Below, in pieces: positions 26,442-33,636 of a stretch of DNA of 64,000 bases (its first letter is position 1; each line of letters begins with the position of its first letter). Position numbers and translations under genes: made by a program. Where the stretch lies: positions 1 through 64,000 of the forward strand of contig NZ_JALDSX010000002.1 in assembly GCF_022748595.1 (NCBI RefSeq), given 5' to 3'. A model generated the notes under the pieces. That model saw only the letters and a program-made list of their open reading frames with translations, made no database searches and was not told where the DNA came from. Origin of the DNA: Brevibacterium sp. ZH18 (GTDB taxonomy: Bacteria; Actinomycetota; Actinomycetes; Actinomycetales; Brevibacteriaceae).

Positions 26442-27059
26442 ATGAAACCGATGCCCAAGGCCGCATTCTCGCCCCGTACGATCACTGCCGCTGCCGGAAT
26501 CGCCCTGGCCCTGGCGCTGGCGCTGACCGGCTGCGGCAGCGGAGGCAAGGACGAGCCGCAGAAGAACGACGAGGCTGCGCAGACACAGAAGTCCGATGAC
26601 GGCGGCGGCATGCAGGGCAAATCCGCCACGAGCGAGTCTGCGAGCGCCCCGGCGCCCGACTCGAGCACGCCGGCCGATTCCGAACCCAGCGAGAGCAAAT
26701 CGGAAGATCCCTTCGCGGACTCAGCGACGACGACCAACTGGGCCAGCGACGATTCGATGAAGGTCGACAAGAAGGGCAACGGCACGGTGCCGGCCAGGTC
26801 GATCGAGGCCGACCTCGTCGACCTCTTCGAGAACAAGCTCGACATGAAGGTCAAGAAGGCCAAGTGCGCCAGCGACATGGACCTCACGGAGTGGTACGGA
26901 TTCGAAACGTGCGATGTCACGGTCGAGGACAAGAAGGCTCCCGACAATGAGAAGACCTATTTCGGGACGGTGAAGATCGTCGACCACAAGGACAAGATGA
27001 TCAAATACAAGCTCAAGTTCCCGGGCATCGACAAGAAGGACTTCGATTTCAAGGACTGA
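26442..27059 (+). CDS. Lipoprotein with DUF4333-like C-terminal domain
   Basis: Exported lipoprotein, 205 residues. The N-terminus is a signal peptide (GIALALALALTGCG) with a lipobox ending in the cysteine to be lipidated. A Ser/Glu/Lys-rich linker of ~80 residues follows, then a ~90-residue charged domain with two cysteines about 17 apart (KCASDMD, ETCDV) that may form a disulfide, resembling DUF4333 domains of actinobacterial secreted proteins. The ATG at 26442 is placed 7 bases after GAGGAG; an ATG at 26436 is too close to it. Function unknown. Confidence 0.82.
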   Translation: MKPMPKAAFSPRTITAAAGIALALALALTGCGSGGKDEPQKNDEAAQTQKSDDGGGMQGKSATSESASAPAPDSSTPADSEPSESKSEDPFADSATTTNWASDDSMKVDKKGNGTVPARSIEADLVDLFENKLDMKVKKAKCASDMDLTEWYGFETCDVTVEDKKAPDNEKTYFGTVKIVDHKDKMIKYKLKFPGIDKKDFDFKD

Positions 27060-27109
27060 TCGGTGATCACTGATCGCTGATCGGTGCTTGAGCATCGAAT
27101 GGATTGAGC

Positions 27110-27165
27110 CCACCAGGCTGGATCCACCAGGCTGCATCCACCCGGTTGGATGCATCCGGCTAGAT
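27110..27165. repeat. 14-bp tandem repeat, four copies
   Basis: Units at 27110, 27124, 27138 and 27152 of the form CCACCAGGCTGGAT with increasing divergence. Just before it, GATCGGTGATCACTGATCG (from 27060) is a run of overlapping GATC palindromes. It lies between the lipoprotein stop and the tRNA terminator. Confidence 0.88.
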
Positions 27166-27167
27166 CT

Positions 27168-27228
27168 GGGGATTAAAAAATCCCCATTAAAAAATCCCCC
27201 ACCAAGACCGTGCGGTCTGGTGGGGGAT
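27168..27228 (-). terminator. Double rho-independent terminator after tRNA-Met
   Basis: A 16-bp stem with one bulged base (27194-27228) is followed on the minus strand by TTTTTT, then a second small hairpin GGGGATT/AATCCCC (27168-27185) containing another T-run. It lies 9 bp from the 3' end of tRNA-Met and should terminate the tRNA-Thr/tRNA-Met transcript. It may also stop the plus-strand lipoprotein transcript. Confidence 0.88.
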
Positions 27229-27236
27229 CTGATCTG

Positions 27237-27310
27237 TAGCGGGAGGGGGACTCGATCCCCCGACCTCACGATTATGAGTCGTGCGCTCTAACCAGCTGAG
27301 CTACCCCGCC
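27237..27310 (-). tRNA. tRNA-Met (anticodon CAT, elongator type)
   Basis: Minus strand, 74 nt. The anticodon loop reads CTCATAA; the acceptor is GGCGGGG with TCCCGCT and discriminator A. The sequence matches the elongator tRNA-Met typical of actinobacteria; a tRNA-Ile with modified CAT is less likely because the body matches Met. CCA is not encoded. Confidence 0.93.
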
Positions 27311-27336
27311 CCAGCGCCGCATCTAAGCGGCACGAG

Positions 27337-27409
27337 AGCCCCGAAAGGGAATCGAACCCTTGACCTTCTCCTTACCATGGAGATGCTCTACCGACTGAGC
27401 TATCGGGGC
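27337..27409 (-). tRNA. tRNA-Thr (anticodon GGT)
   Basis: Minus strand, 73 nt, 26 bp upstream of tRNA-Met. The acceptor GCCCCGA pairs with TCGGGGC and the anticodon loop reads ATGGTAA. In mycobacteria the same Thr/Met pair stands next to the hadABC-secE block; here it is separated from secE by 20 kb. Confidence 0.96.
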
Positions 27410-27487
27410 AACAGGTAAGAATTTACACGGACTGGCGCGGCAAGGGCAAATCGGCATCCGGTGACGTCACTCACACATCGCAGGTGT

Positions 27488-28288
27488 TCACTTCACCGGG
27501 TCGAAGCGACCGGCCAGGAAGCCCTGCAGCCTGCCTGGCTGATTGGTGATGATCCCGTCGACCTCCGCGTCGAGGAGCTCACGCCATTCATTCATGTCGT
27601 CGGCCGTCCAGACGAAGACGCCGAGGTCATTGTCGCGGATCTCAGCCACGACAGATTTGCGCATCGAAAAGCCCTTGTACGAAGGATTGATCGCGACCGC
27701 ACCCAGCTCTCGCGCGACCTCGATATCCTCGGGACGCGGAACCATACGCAGCAGGAAGCGAGAGACCATCGGCAGCATGTCTCGGCAGGTTGCCAGAGTC
27801 TCGGTGTTGAAGGACTGGACGACCATCCGGTCGGCAGTGCCGGTCTCGACGACGAGTTCGGAGATCCGGGCCACCGCGCCGGAGGACCACTCCCCCTTGA
27901 GCTCGAGCAGCAGCTCACCGCCTCGGTGCTGGATATCGCGCATCACTGCGGTCAACGTCGGAATCCGCACCCCGGTGAATCCGGGGCCCATCCAGGAGCC
28001 CGCATCGACGAACGAGAGCTCTTCCGCAGTCAGATTGACCACGGGGCCCTTCCTGTTCGTCGTCCTGTCGAGATCCGGATCATGAAGGATGACGGGAACG
28101 CCATCGGCACTCGTCGACGCGTCGACCTCGATGAAGTCCACATCGAGGGCCCGGGCGGCGTCGACCGCAGCCAGACTGTTCTCGGGAGCGACCCCGGAAT
28201 AGCCGCGATGGGCGATGACCAGCGGACGCTCCGCGGATCCCGGCCGCTCAGTGATGCCCCGTTCGTGCAGGAACTGCAGAAAACTCAT
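27488..28288 (-). CDS. Glycerophosphodiester phosphodiesterase
   Basis: Hydrolyses glycerophosphodiesters to glycerol-3-phosphate and an alcohol. The 266-residue protein has the GDPD signature: VIAHRGYSGVAPENS (catalytic His, Arg), FIEVDAS (metal-binding Glu/Asp) and ILHDPDLDRTT (second catalytic His). There is no signal peptide, so it is cytosolic, like UgpQ. A TAGTCT box ends 6 bases before the ATG, implying a leaderless mRNA. Confidence 0.93.
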   Translation of the reverse strand: MSFLQFLHERGITERPGSAERPLVIAHRGYSGVAPENSLAAVDAARALDVDFIEVDASTSADGVPVILHDPDLDRTTNRKGPVVNLTAEELSFVDAGSWMGPGFTGVRIPTLTAVMRDIQHRGGELLLELKGEWSSGAVARISELVVETGTADRMVVQSFNTETLATCRDMLPMVSRFLLRMVPRPEDIEVARELGAVAINPSYKGFSMRKSVVAEIRDNDLGVFVWTADDMNEWRELLDAEVDGIITNQPGRLQGFLAGRFDPVK

Positions 28289-28294
28289 AGGCCC

Positions 28295-28300
28295 AGACTA
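28295..28300 (-). promoter_or_regulatory. -10 box for a leaderless phosphodiesterase mRNA
   Basis: TAGTCT on the minus strand with 6 bases to the ATG at 28288. Confidence 0.6.
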
Positions 28301-28320
28301 TGCCCTGGCACTGCCCTGCC

Positions 28321-28360
28321 CTCAATCCCCCGGCTCATCTGGCCTCAATCCCCCGGCTCA
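28321..28360. repeat. 17-bp direct repeat
   Basis: CTCAATCCCCCGGCTCA occurs exactly at 28321-28337 and 28344-28360 (period 23), in the 284-bp divergent gap between the phosphodiesterase and the membrane transporter. I see nothing else in that gap beyond the two promoters it must contain. Confidence 0.9.
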
Positions 28361-28572
28361 ACGATCGGCCATGACCTTCGCCCCGGACAGCTGTATGCCC
28401 CCAGGACGCCTTGCCGTGAACACTTTTCATTATCTTGAATGCTGAGAAGCACATGGCCACTGACTGGCAAAAGGCAATAGCCTACTCTCTTGTGAGTTAC
28501 TTCATACCTTCATGTAGGAAGCCTTGAAAACCAGACTTACCACCACGAAACAACCCCGTTGAAAGGTTCGCT

Positions 28573-29745
28573 ATGGAAGCAATATTTGCTGCCGCGATCG
28601 TCCTCGCCTTCATCGCCCTCGGCGAATTGGTCTCGATCTGGTCCAAGGCCCGTGTCCCCAGCCTTCTGGTGGCGATGCTGGGCATCTTCATCTTCGCGAA
28701 GATCGGCATCGTCCCCGATTCCGTGGTCGACGATTCGATGCTCGTGCAGGTTTACACGATCCTCGTCGCTCCCCTGCTATTCCACATGGGTACGCTCATC
28801 CCGCTGCGCGTGATGCTCAAGCAGTGGCGTTCGGTCATCATCGCCGTCTCCGGCATGATCGCCGCCGTTCTGCTCATCTTCGTGGTCGTCGCGCCGCTCT
28901 TCGGCTTCGCGACATTCGTCGCCGGGTCCGGCCCGTTGGCCGGCGGCATCGTCGCCACCGGCCTGACCACCGAGGGTCTGACGGCGCACGGAGCCGCTTC
29001 CTCGATCATCGTTCTCCCTGCCCTCGTGCTCATGCTGCAGTCCCTGCCGTCGATGCCGTTGACGAACTTCCTGCTCCGTCGCTACGCCACGAAGCTGCGT
29101 GACAGCGGAGAGCTCCACCAGCTCGCTGCAGCCCACCAGGAAGACGAAGCCGAAGCAGCCACGAAGAAGAAGCTCGTGACCCTGCCTCACTTCCTCGTCG
29201 AGAACCAGCTGTTCATGCTCTTCCTCATCCTCGTCGGCGGCTCGCTCGCCACCCTCATCGCGATCCCGACCCACATCCCCTCGTCGATCGTCGCCCTCAT
29301 CCTCGGCATCGTCGCCACTGCCATCGGCGTCTCACCGGATAAGGCGATGGAGCGTTCGAACTCCTTCGGCATCGCAATGGCCGGCGTGATTGCCATCGTC
29401 ATGGCCCCGCTCGTGTCCGCATCGGTCCAGGACGTCATCAACGCATTCCTGCCCACCGTCACGATCCTCATCGTCGGCGGACTCGGCATCATCGGCGGCG
29501 GTTACATCGCCACGAAGCTGCTCAAGTGGAAGGGCCCGCTGGGAATGTCCGTTGCGCTGACGGCCATGTACGGCTTCCCCGCCGACTTCCTGCTGACCAA
29601 CGAGGTCGCCCGCTCGATCGCCCGCGACGACGATGAGAAGGAAGCCCTCCTCAACGTCATGCTGCCACCGATGCTCGTGGGCGGATTCACCTCGGTGTCC
29701 GCCGGTTCCGTGGTCATCGCCAGCGTCCTGGTCAGCCTGCTTTGA
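28573..29745 (+). CDS. Multi-pass membrane protein, probable transporter
   Basis: A 390-residue hydrophobic protein with about ten membrane helices and a charged cytosolic loop near residues 180-215 (HQEDEAEAATKKK). Glycine-rich segments (GGIVATGLTTEGLTAHGA, GGLGIIGGGY, GGFTSVSAGS) recall carriers of the glutamate/2-hydroxycarboxylate type, but I cannot name the family with confidence. Its stop overlaps the TTG start of an M20D amidohydrolase, so the two are co-translated; uptake of an N-acylated amino acid followed by hydrolysis would fit. Confidence 0.7.
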   Translation: MEAIFAAAIVLAFIALGELVSIWSKARVPSLLVAMLGIFIFAKIGIVPDSVVDDSMLVQVYTILVAPLLFHMGTLIPLRVMLKQWRSVIIAVSGMIAAVLLIFVVVAPLFGFATFVAGSGPLAGGIVATGLTTEGLTAHGAASSIIVLPALVLMLQSLPSMPLTNFLLRRYATKLRDSGELHQLAAAHQEDEAEAATKKKLVTLPHFLVENQLFMLFLILVGGSLATLIAIPTHIPSSIVALILGIVATAIGVSPDKAMERSNSFGIAMAGVIAIVMAPLVSASVQDVINAFLPTVTILIVGGLGIIGGGYIATKLLKWKGPLGMSVALTAMYGFPADFLLTNEVARSIARDDDEKEALLNVMLPPMLVGGFTSVSAGSVVIASVLVSLL

Positions 29746-30983
29746 GCGCCCTCCTCACCGAGGCGGCCGCACTGCTGCCCGAATTGCAGACTCTGCGTCG
29801 GAGCCTGCATGCCGACCCCGAGGTGGGTCTCGACCTCCCCCGCACCCAGGCCCGAGTCCTCGACGCCCTTGAGGGACTCGACCTGGAGGTGAGTACGGGC
29901 GTCGGGACCACCTCGGTGGTGGCGGTGCTGCGCGGCACCCACCCGGACAAGCCGGCGAATGCGCCGTCGGTGATCCTGCGCGGAGACATGGATGCTCTGC
30001 CCGTCGATGAACTGACAGACGAGCCGTTCAAGTCCGTCAACGGCGCCATGCACGCCTGCGGCCACGACCTGCACACGGCAGGACTCGTCGGCGCGGCACG
30101 GCTGCTGCACGCCCATCGCGGGGATCTGGCCGGAGATGTCGTGCTCATGTTCCAGCCCGGCGAAGAGGGATGGAACGGTGCCTCGGTGATGATCGCCGAA
30201 GGCGTGCTCGACGCGGCAGGAAGCCGTGCGATCGCCGCGTTCGGCGCCCACGTCCACATGGGAGCGAGGGGCGTCGTCTCAACGAAGCCTGGCACTCTGC
30301 AGGCAGGGTCGAACGTCCTCCACATCACGATCCACGGTCGTGGCGGCCACGGTTCCCAACCGCAGTCAGCGGTCGATCCCGTCCCGGCCCTCGCCGAACT
30401 CGTCACCGCACTGCAGAACATGGTCAGCCGGCGCATCAACGCCTTCGATCCGATCGCCTTGTCCGTGACGCAGCTGAAGGCCGGTGAGGCCGTCAACGTC
30501 ATCCCCGCCTCGGCGAGTCTGGGGGCCACCGTGCGCACCCTGTCCCAGGAGTCGCTCGACATCGTCCGAACCCAGTCGAAGCAGCTGGCCCGCGGCATCG
30601 CGGAGGCGCACGGCTGCACCGCCGAGGTGGACTTCGCAGTCCAGTACCCTGTGACCATCAACGACGAGGCCGAGACCGCGTGGACCCTCGACGAGGTCCG
30701 TGGGCTCCTCGGCCCCGATCGGGTCGAGGTATCAGCTCAGCCGATCATGCCCAGCGAGGATTTCTCGTTCGTCCTGCAGGAGGTGCCGGGCACCTACATG
30801 ATGCTCGGCGCCAAACGCACCGATGTGCCCGAAGAACGACAGGGAGACAACCACTCCCCGTTCGTCGTCTTCGACGACTCGGTCCTCGGCGATCAGGCCG
30901 CGCTGCTGGCGCACCTGGCCATCGAACGCCTGCGCAGTGCTGTCAGTGCGCACGACGTCGCAGAAGTGGCACCAGCCGTCTAG
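29742..30983 (+). CDS. M20D amidohydrolase (N-acyl amino acid / hippurate hydrolase type)
   Basis: Cytosolic dinuclear metal hydrolase of 413 residues that releases amino acids from N-acyl conjugates. Metal-ligand motifs are RGDMDALPVDE, HACGHDLHTAG, PGEEGWNGA and, near the C-terminus, MPSEDFSFVL. The start is a TTG at 29742 in a TTGA overlap with the transporter stop codon; no strong ribosome site is present, so coupling is likely. The gene converges on the DUF1992 gene with a 4-base overlap of the ends. Confidence 0.92.
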   Translation: MSALLTEAAALLPELQTLRRSLHADPEVGLDLPRTQARVLDALEGLDLEVSTGVGTTSVVAVLRGTHPDKPANAPSVILRGDMDALPVDELTDEPFKSVNGAMHACGHDLHTAGLVGAARLLHAHRGDLAGDVVLMFQPGEEGWNGASVMIAEGVLDAAGSRAIAAFGAHVHMGARGVVSTKPGTLQAGSNVLHITIHGRGGHGSQPQSAVDPVPALAELVTALQNMVSRRINAFDPIALSVTQLKAGEAVNVIPASASLGATVRTLSQESLDIVRTQSKQLARGIAEAHGCTAEVDFAVQYPVTINDEAETAWTLDEVRGLLGPDRVEVSAQPIMPSEDFSFVLQEVPGTYMMLGAKRTDVPEERQGDNHSPFVVFDDSVLGDQAALLAHLAIERLRSAVSAHDVAEVAPAV

Positions 30984-31534
30984 CCTCGCGTCCCCTGCCA
31001 CCAGCGCTTCTGCCACCAGCGCCGAGGCGGTCCATCGACCCGCTCCTCGCCCTGACCTTCCGTCGGGGCTGGGGGCGGGTTCGTCGTTGCCGCGGATCTC
31101 TGGGCCGCTCGGCGTTCGCGCCAGGCTGCGATCTCCTTCTCAACGTCGCGGGGCGGAGTGAAGATGGGCGGACCGGTGCGGATGTCCATGATGGCGGCTC
31201 GGACGCGTTCGTTGAAGCCGGCGAGGTAGTCACGCGCGTCGCTTTCGGAGATGAATGCGTCGAGTGTGTCGTCGAGAACGGCGTTCTCCTTGCGCAGCTG
31301 GAAGGCCGCCGGGGCGACGCCGCTGATCTCCTCCTGCTCCATCTTCTGCTTGACCCACCAGTCCGGATCGTCGGAGTTGTGCAGGCCGGTCAGCGGTCTG
31401 CCGAGGCCCGGCAGATCATCGAAGTCGCCGCGTCTGATCGCAGCTTCGAGTGCCGATTCGACGATTGCGTTCCGGTCCTCAAGCGAATTCAGGCGCCGAG
31501 GTGCCTCGTCCTCATTCATCGCAGAGCTCGTCAT
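30980..31534 (-). CDS. DUF1992 (DnaJ-homologue subfamily C member 28 domain) protein
   Basis: A 184-residue protein of unknown function. Residues ~15-85 match the DUF1992 pattern: ESALEAAIRRGDFDDLPGLG and GLHNSDDPDWWVKQKMEQE. A Pro/Arg tail ends in a duplicated tryptophan motif (RWWQKRWWQ) produced by a 15-bp DNA repeat at 30995-31024. The start at 31534 was chosen as the first ATG after a GGGGAGG site, although the spacing (13) is long; MNEDE at 31519 is an alternative. Confidence 0.83.
   Translation of the reverse strand: MTSSAMNEDEAPRRLNSLEDRNAIVESALEAAIRRGDFDDLPGLGRPLTGLHNSDDPDWWVKQKMEQEEISGVAPAAFQLRKENAVLDDTLDAFISESDARDYLAGFNERVRAAIMDIRTGPPIFTPPRDVEKEIAAWRERRAAQRSAATTNPPPAPTEGQGEERVDGPPRRWWQKRWWQGTRG
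30995..31024. repeat. 15-bp tandem duplication in the DUF1992 gene tail
   Basis: CTGCCACCAGCGCTT at 30995-31009 and CTGCCACCAGCGCCG at 31010-31024, in frame, 12 bp before the convergent gene ends. Confidence 0.85.
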
Positions 31535-31614
31535 GCATTGCAGAGTTCCTCCCCTTGCCTCAACGGTAGAGAGGCGACGGGCCGTGCGCAATGGAAGTGG
31601 ACCGGTGAACGCGA

Positions 31615-31648
31615 AGAAGCCCCGTGATCCGAAGATCACGGGGCTTCT
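31615..31648 (-). terminator. Hairpin terminator after tRNA-Tyr
   Basis: A perfect 15-bp inverted repeat (31615-31629 and 31634-31648) with a 4-base CGAA/TTCG loop lies 10 bp beyond the tRNA-Tyr 3' end. TTCG-type loops stabilise such stems. The T-tract on the minus strand is short (CTTCTTCG). Confidence 0.8.
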
Positions 31649-31658
31649 CACTTCTGCG

Positions 31659-31740
31659 TGGCAGATGAAGGATTCGAACCTTCGAAGGCAATGCCGGCTG
31701 ATTTACAGTCAGCTCCCTTTGGCCGCTCGGGCAATCTGCC
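31659..31740 (-). tRNA. tRNA-Tyr (anticodon GTA)
   Basis: Minus strand, 82 nt with a long variable arm (class II). The acceptor GGCAGAT pairs with ATCTGCC, discriminator A, and the anticodon loop is CTGTAAA. CCA is not encoded. Confidence 0.96.
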
Positions 31741-31833
31741 GCAGTTGGCGCTCGATGAGCACTCGAAAAGAATACAAGCCCGCAGACCGGATTGCCAACT
31801 CGATTGACGCAGGTCACAATCTGAGGTCTCGAC

Positions 31834-31839
31834 TAGACT
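31834..31839 (+). promoter_or_regulatory. Candidate -10 box of yajQ
   Basis: TAGACT, the same hexamer found before both RarD genes, about 75 bp upstream of the yajQ ATG. No well-spaced -35 is evident. Unlike those genes, yajQ has a leader and a clear ribosome site. Confidence 0.35.
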
Positions 31840-31912
31840 CGGGCAACAGAGACACTCGCATCCGCGGCTGCGTGCTTTCGCCGCTGCAGCCCCTCACCAC
31901 AAAGGAGCATCC

Positions 31913-32404
31913 ATGGCCAGCGAATCCTCATTCGATGTCGTCAGCAAGGTCGACCGGCAGGAAGCCGACAACGCCCTCAACCAGGCGGCCAAGGAGGTCA
32001 ACTCCCGCTATGACTTCCGCGGCACCGATGCCTCGATCGCCTGGAGCGGCGAGGCTGTGCAGATGAAGGCGAACAGCGAGGACCGCGTCAAGGCGATCCT
32101 CGACGTCTTCCAGTCGAAGCTGGTCAAGCGCGGTATCTCGCTGAAGTCCCTCGAAGACGGCGATCCCTACCCCTCGGGCAAGGAGTATCGCATCGATGCC
32201 ACGATCAAGGAGGGCATCGACAAGGACAACGCGAAGAAGATCTCGAAGATCATCCGCGAGGAAGGTCCCAAGGGTGTCAAGGCTCAGATCCAGGGCGAGG
32301 AGCTGCGCGTGAGCTCGAAGAAGCGCGACGACCTGCAGGAGATCATCGCGCTGCTCAAGGGCAAGGACCTCGAAGTCGACCTCCAGTTCGTCAACTACCG
32401 CTGA
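31913..32404 (+). CDS. yajQ: YajQ-family nucleotide-binding protein (UPF0234)
   Basis: Cytosolic 163-residue protein; in some gamma-proteobacteria YajQ relatives bind c-di-GMP and act as co-regulators, but the role in actinobacteria is not settled. Family hallmarks are [18 protein letters not shown] at the N-terminus, the [15 protein letters not shown] segment and the C-terminal LQFVNYR. AAAGGAG stands 6 bases before the ATG. Confidence 0.95.
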   Translation: MASESSFDVVSKVDRQEADNALNQAAKEVNSRYDFRGTDASIAWSGEAVQMKANSEDRVKAILDVFQSKLVKRGISLKSLEDGDPYPSGKEYRIDATIKEGIDKDNAKKISKIIREEGPKGVKAQIQGEELRVSSKKRDDLQEIIALLKGKDLEVDLQFVNYR

Positions 32405-32472
32405 GTCGCATCCACGACACAGCACTCCCCTCCTGCACCCGCTCCCCCATATGACGCAACAAGTCCCCATCT

Positions 32473-32526
32473 GACCACTTCGGACGCTGGTTGACGCCTT
32501 CGGACGCTGGTTGACCACTTCGTGAC
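32473..32526. repeat. 20-bp tandem repeat, 2.6 copies
   Basis: Period-20 repeat from 32473 (GACCACTTCGGACGCTGGTT) with a second copy at 32493 differing at two bases and a partial third at 32513. It lies between yajQ and the methylenetetrahydrofolate reductase gene. Confidence 0.88.
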
Positions 32527-32589
32527 AACGCATGGCGTCCCTCGTCAGCGCCGCCGCATGCCCGAGTTGAGTCCTGCCAGGATGACGGC

Positions 32590-33636
32590 ATGTCAACGAC
32601 TCTTGCCGCCGCCGAAGTCCACCCTCAGCACCCGGCCCGCCAACGCCTGCGCCGCGCCCTGTCGTTCGAAGTCATTCCCCCACGTTCGAACGCCCAGGCA
32701 GAGCGGGTGCCCGAGCTTCTGCGGTTCCTCGACTCCCTGGCTCCCGACTATCTGGCTGTGACCTCGTCCGCGCGCAGCAACTGGCTCCAGGGCACCGCCG
32801 ATTTCATTGCGCACATCTCTGCACACACGTCCCTCAGACCTCTTGCCCATTTGGCCTGCACGGCCGGCACCGAGGCGGAGCTCCTGGACTGGATCGACCA
32901 TCTCATGGCCGCCGGCGTGCGCGGATTCCTCGCACTCCGCGGAGACTTCCCCGCCGGATCCTCGACCGTCCCACCCGGGCATCTGCCCCACGCCGATGCG
33001 CTCGTGAGCCTCCTGCGCCGCATCGAGTCCGACAACCTCGCCTGCTTGGCCGCGGGACGCCTGAGCATCGGTGTCGCCGCCTACCCGTCAGGCCATCCGG
33101 AATCGTCGGGTCCTGAAGAGGATCTTGACGTGCTCGCCGCCAAGCAGCGCAACGGCGCGGACTTCGCGATCACCCAGCTCTTCTTCGACCCCAGCGCCTA
33201 CGCTCGGCTGCGCCGCCGGGCCGAGCACGCCGGGATCACGATTCCGATCATTCCCGGCATTCTGCCGATCACCGATGTCAAGCGTCTGCACACGATGAGC
33301 AGACTCTCCGGTCTGCCAATCCCCGACCGTCTCCTCGCCCGATTCGATCACGCCGGCGACGCAGCCGCCGCACGGCGCATCGGTCTCGAGATCACCGCCG
33401 AGCACACTGCCGCGATCCTCGACCAAGGCGCCGACGGACTCCACTTCTACACGTTCAACGACCTCAGCACGACCGAGGGCCTCCTGACCGCGCTCTACTC
33501 TGCGGGAGTCAGCCTCACCTCGTTCCAACGGCCACCACACAAACCGTCGCATCAGCACCTACCGCCCGCACCGCCTCGGCGATGGCCGCCATCGTCAGAT
33601 TCAGCACCGACACCACAGAAGGAATCTCAGAAATGA
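32590..33636 (+). CDS. metF: Methylenetetrahydrofolate reductase
   Basis: Reduces 5,10-methylene-THF to 5-methyl-THF, the methyl donor for MetE. The 348-residue TIM-barrel flavoprotein shows SFEVIPPR (catalytic Glu), LALRGD, GVAAYPSGHPES and FAITQLFFDP, all conserved in MetF. A Pro/His/Ser-rich tail of ~35 residues extends beyond the usual C-terminus. CAGGAT, a possible -10, ends 6 bases before the ATG, so the mRNA may be leaderless. The stop overlaps the metE start (ATGA). Confidence 0.92.
   Translation: MSTTLAAAEVHPQHPARQRLRRALSFEVIPPRSNAQAERVPELLRFLDSLAPDYLAVTSSARSNWLQGTADFIAHISAHTSLRPLAHLACTAGTEAELLDWIDHLMAAGVRGFLALRGDFPAGSSTVPPGHLPHADALVSLLRRIESDNLACLAAGRLSIGVAAYPSGHPESSGPEEDLDVLAAKQRNGADFAITQLFFDPSAYARLRRRAEHAGITIPIIPGILPITDVKRLHTMSRLSGLPIPDRLLARFDHAGDAAAARRIGLEITAEHTAAILDQGADGLHFYTFNDLSTTEGLLTALYSAGVSLTSFQRPPHKPSHQHLPPAPPRRWPPSSDSAPTPQKESQK

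Noticed and set aside
27237-27310. tRNA-Ile (CAT, lysidine-modified) instead of tRNA-Met
   Set aside because: The acceptor and body match actinobacterial elongator tRNA-Met; an Ile2 identity would need different acceptor features.
32405-32589. SAM or cobalamin riboswitch before metF-metE
   Set aside because: No conserved riboswitch core or terminator hairpin is visible; the stretch is mostly a 20-bp repeat and metF may be leaderless.
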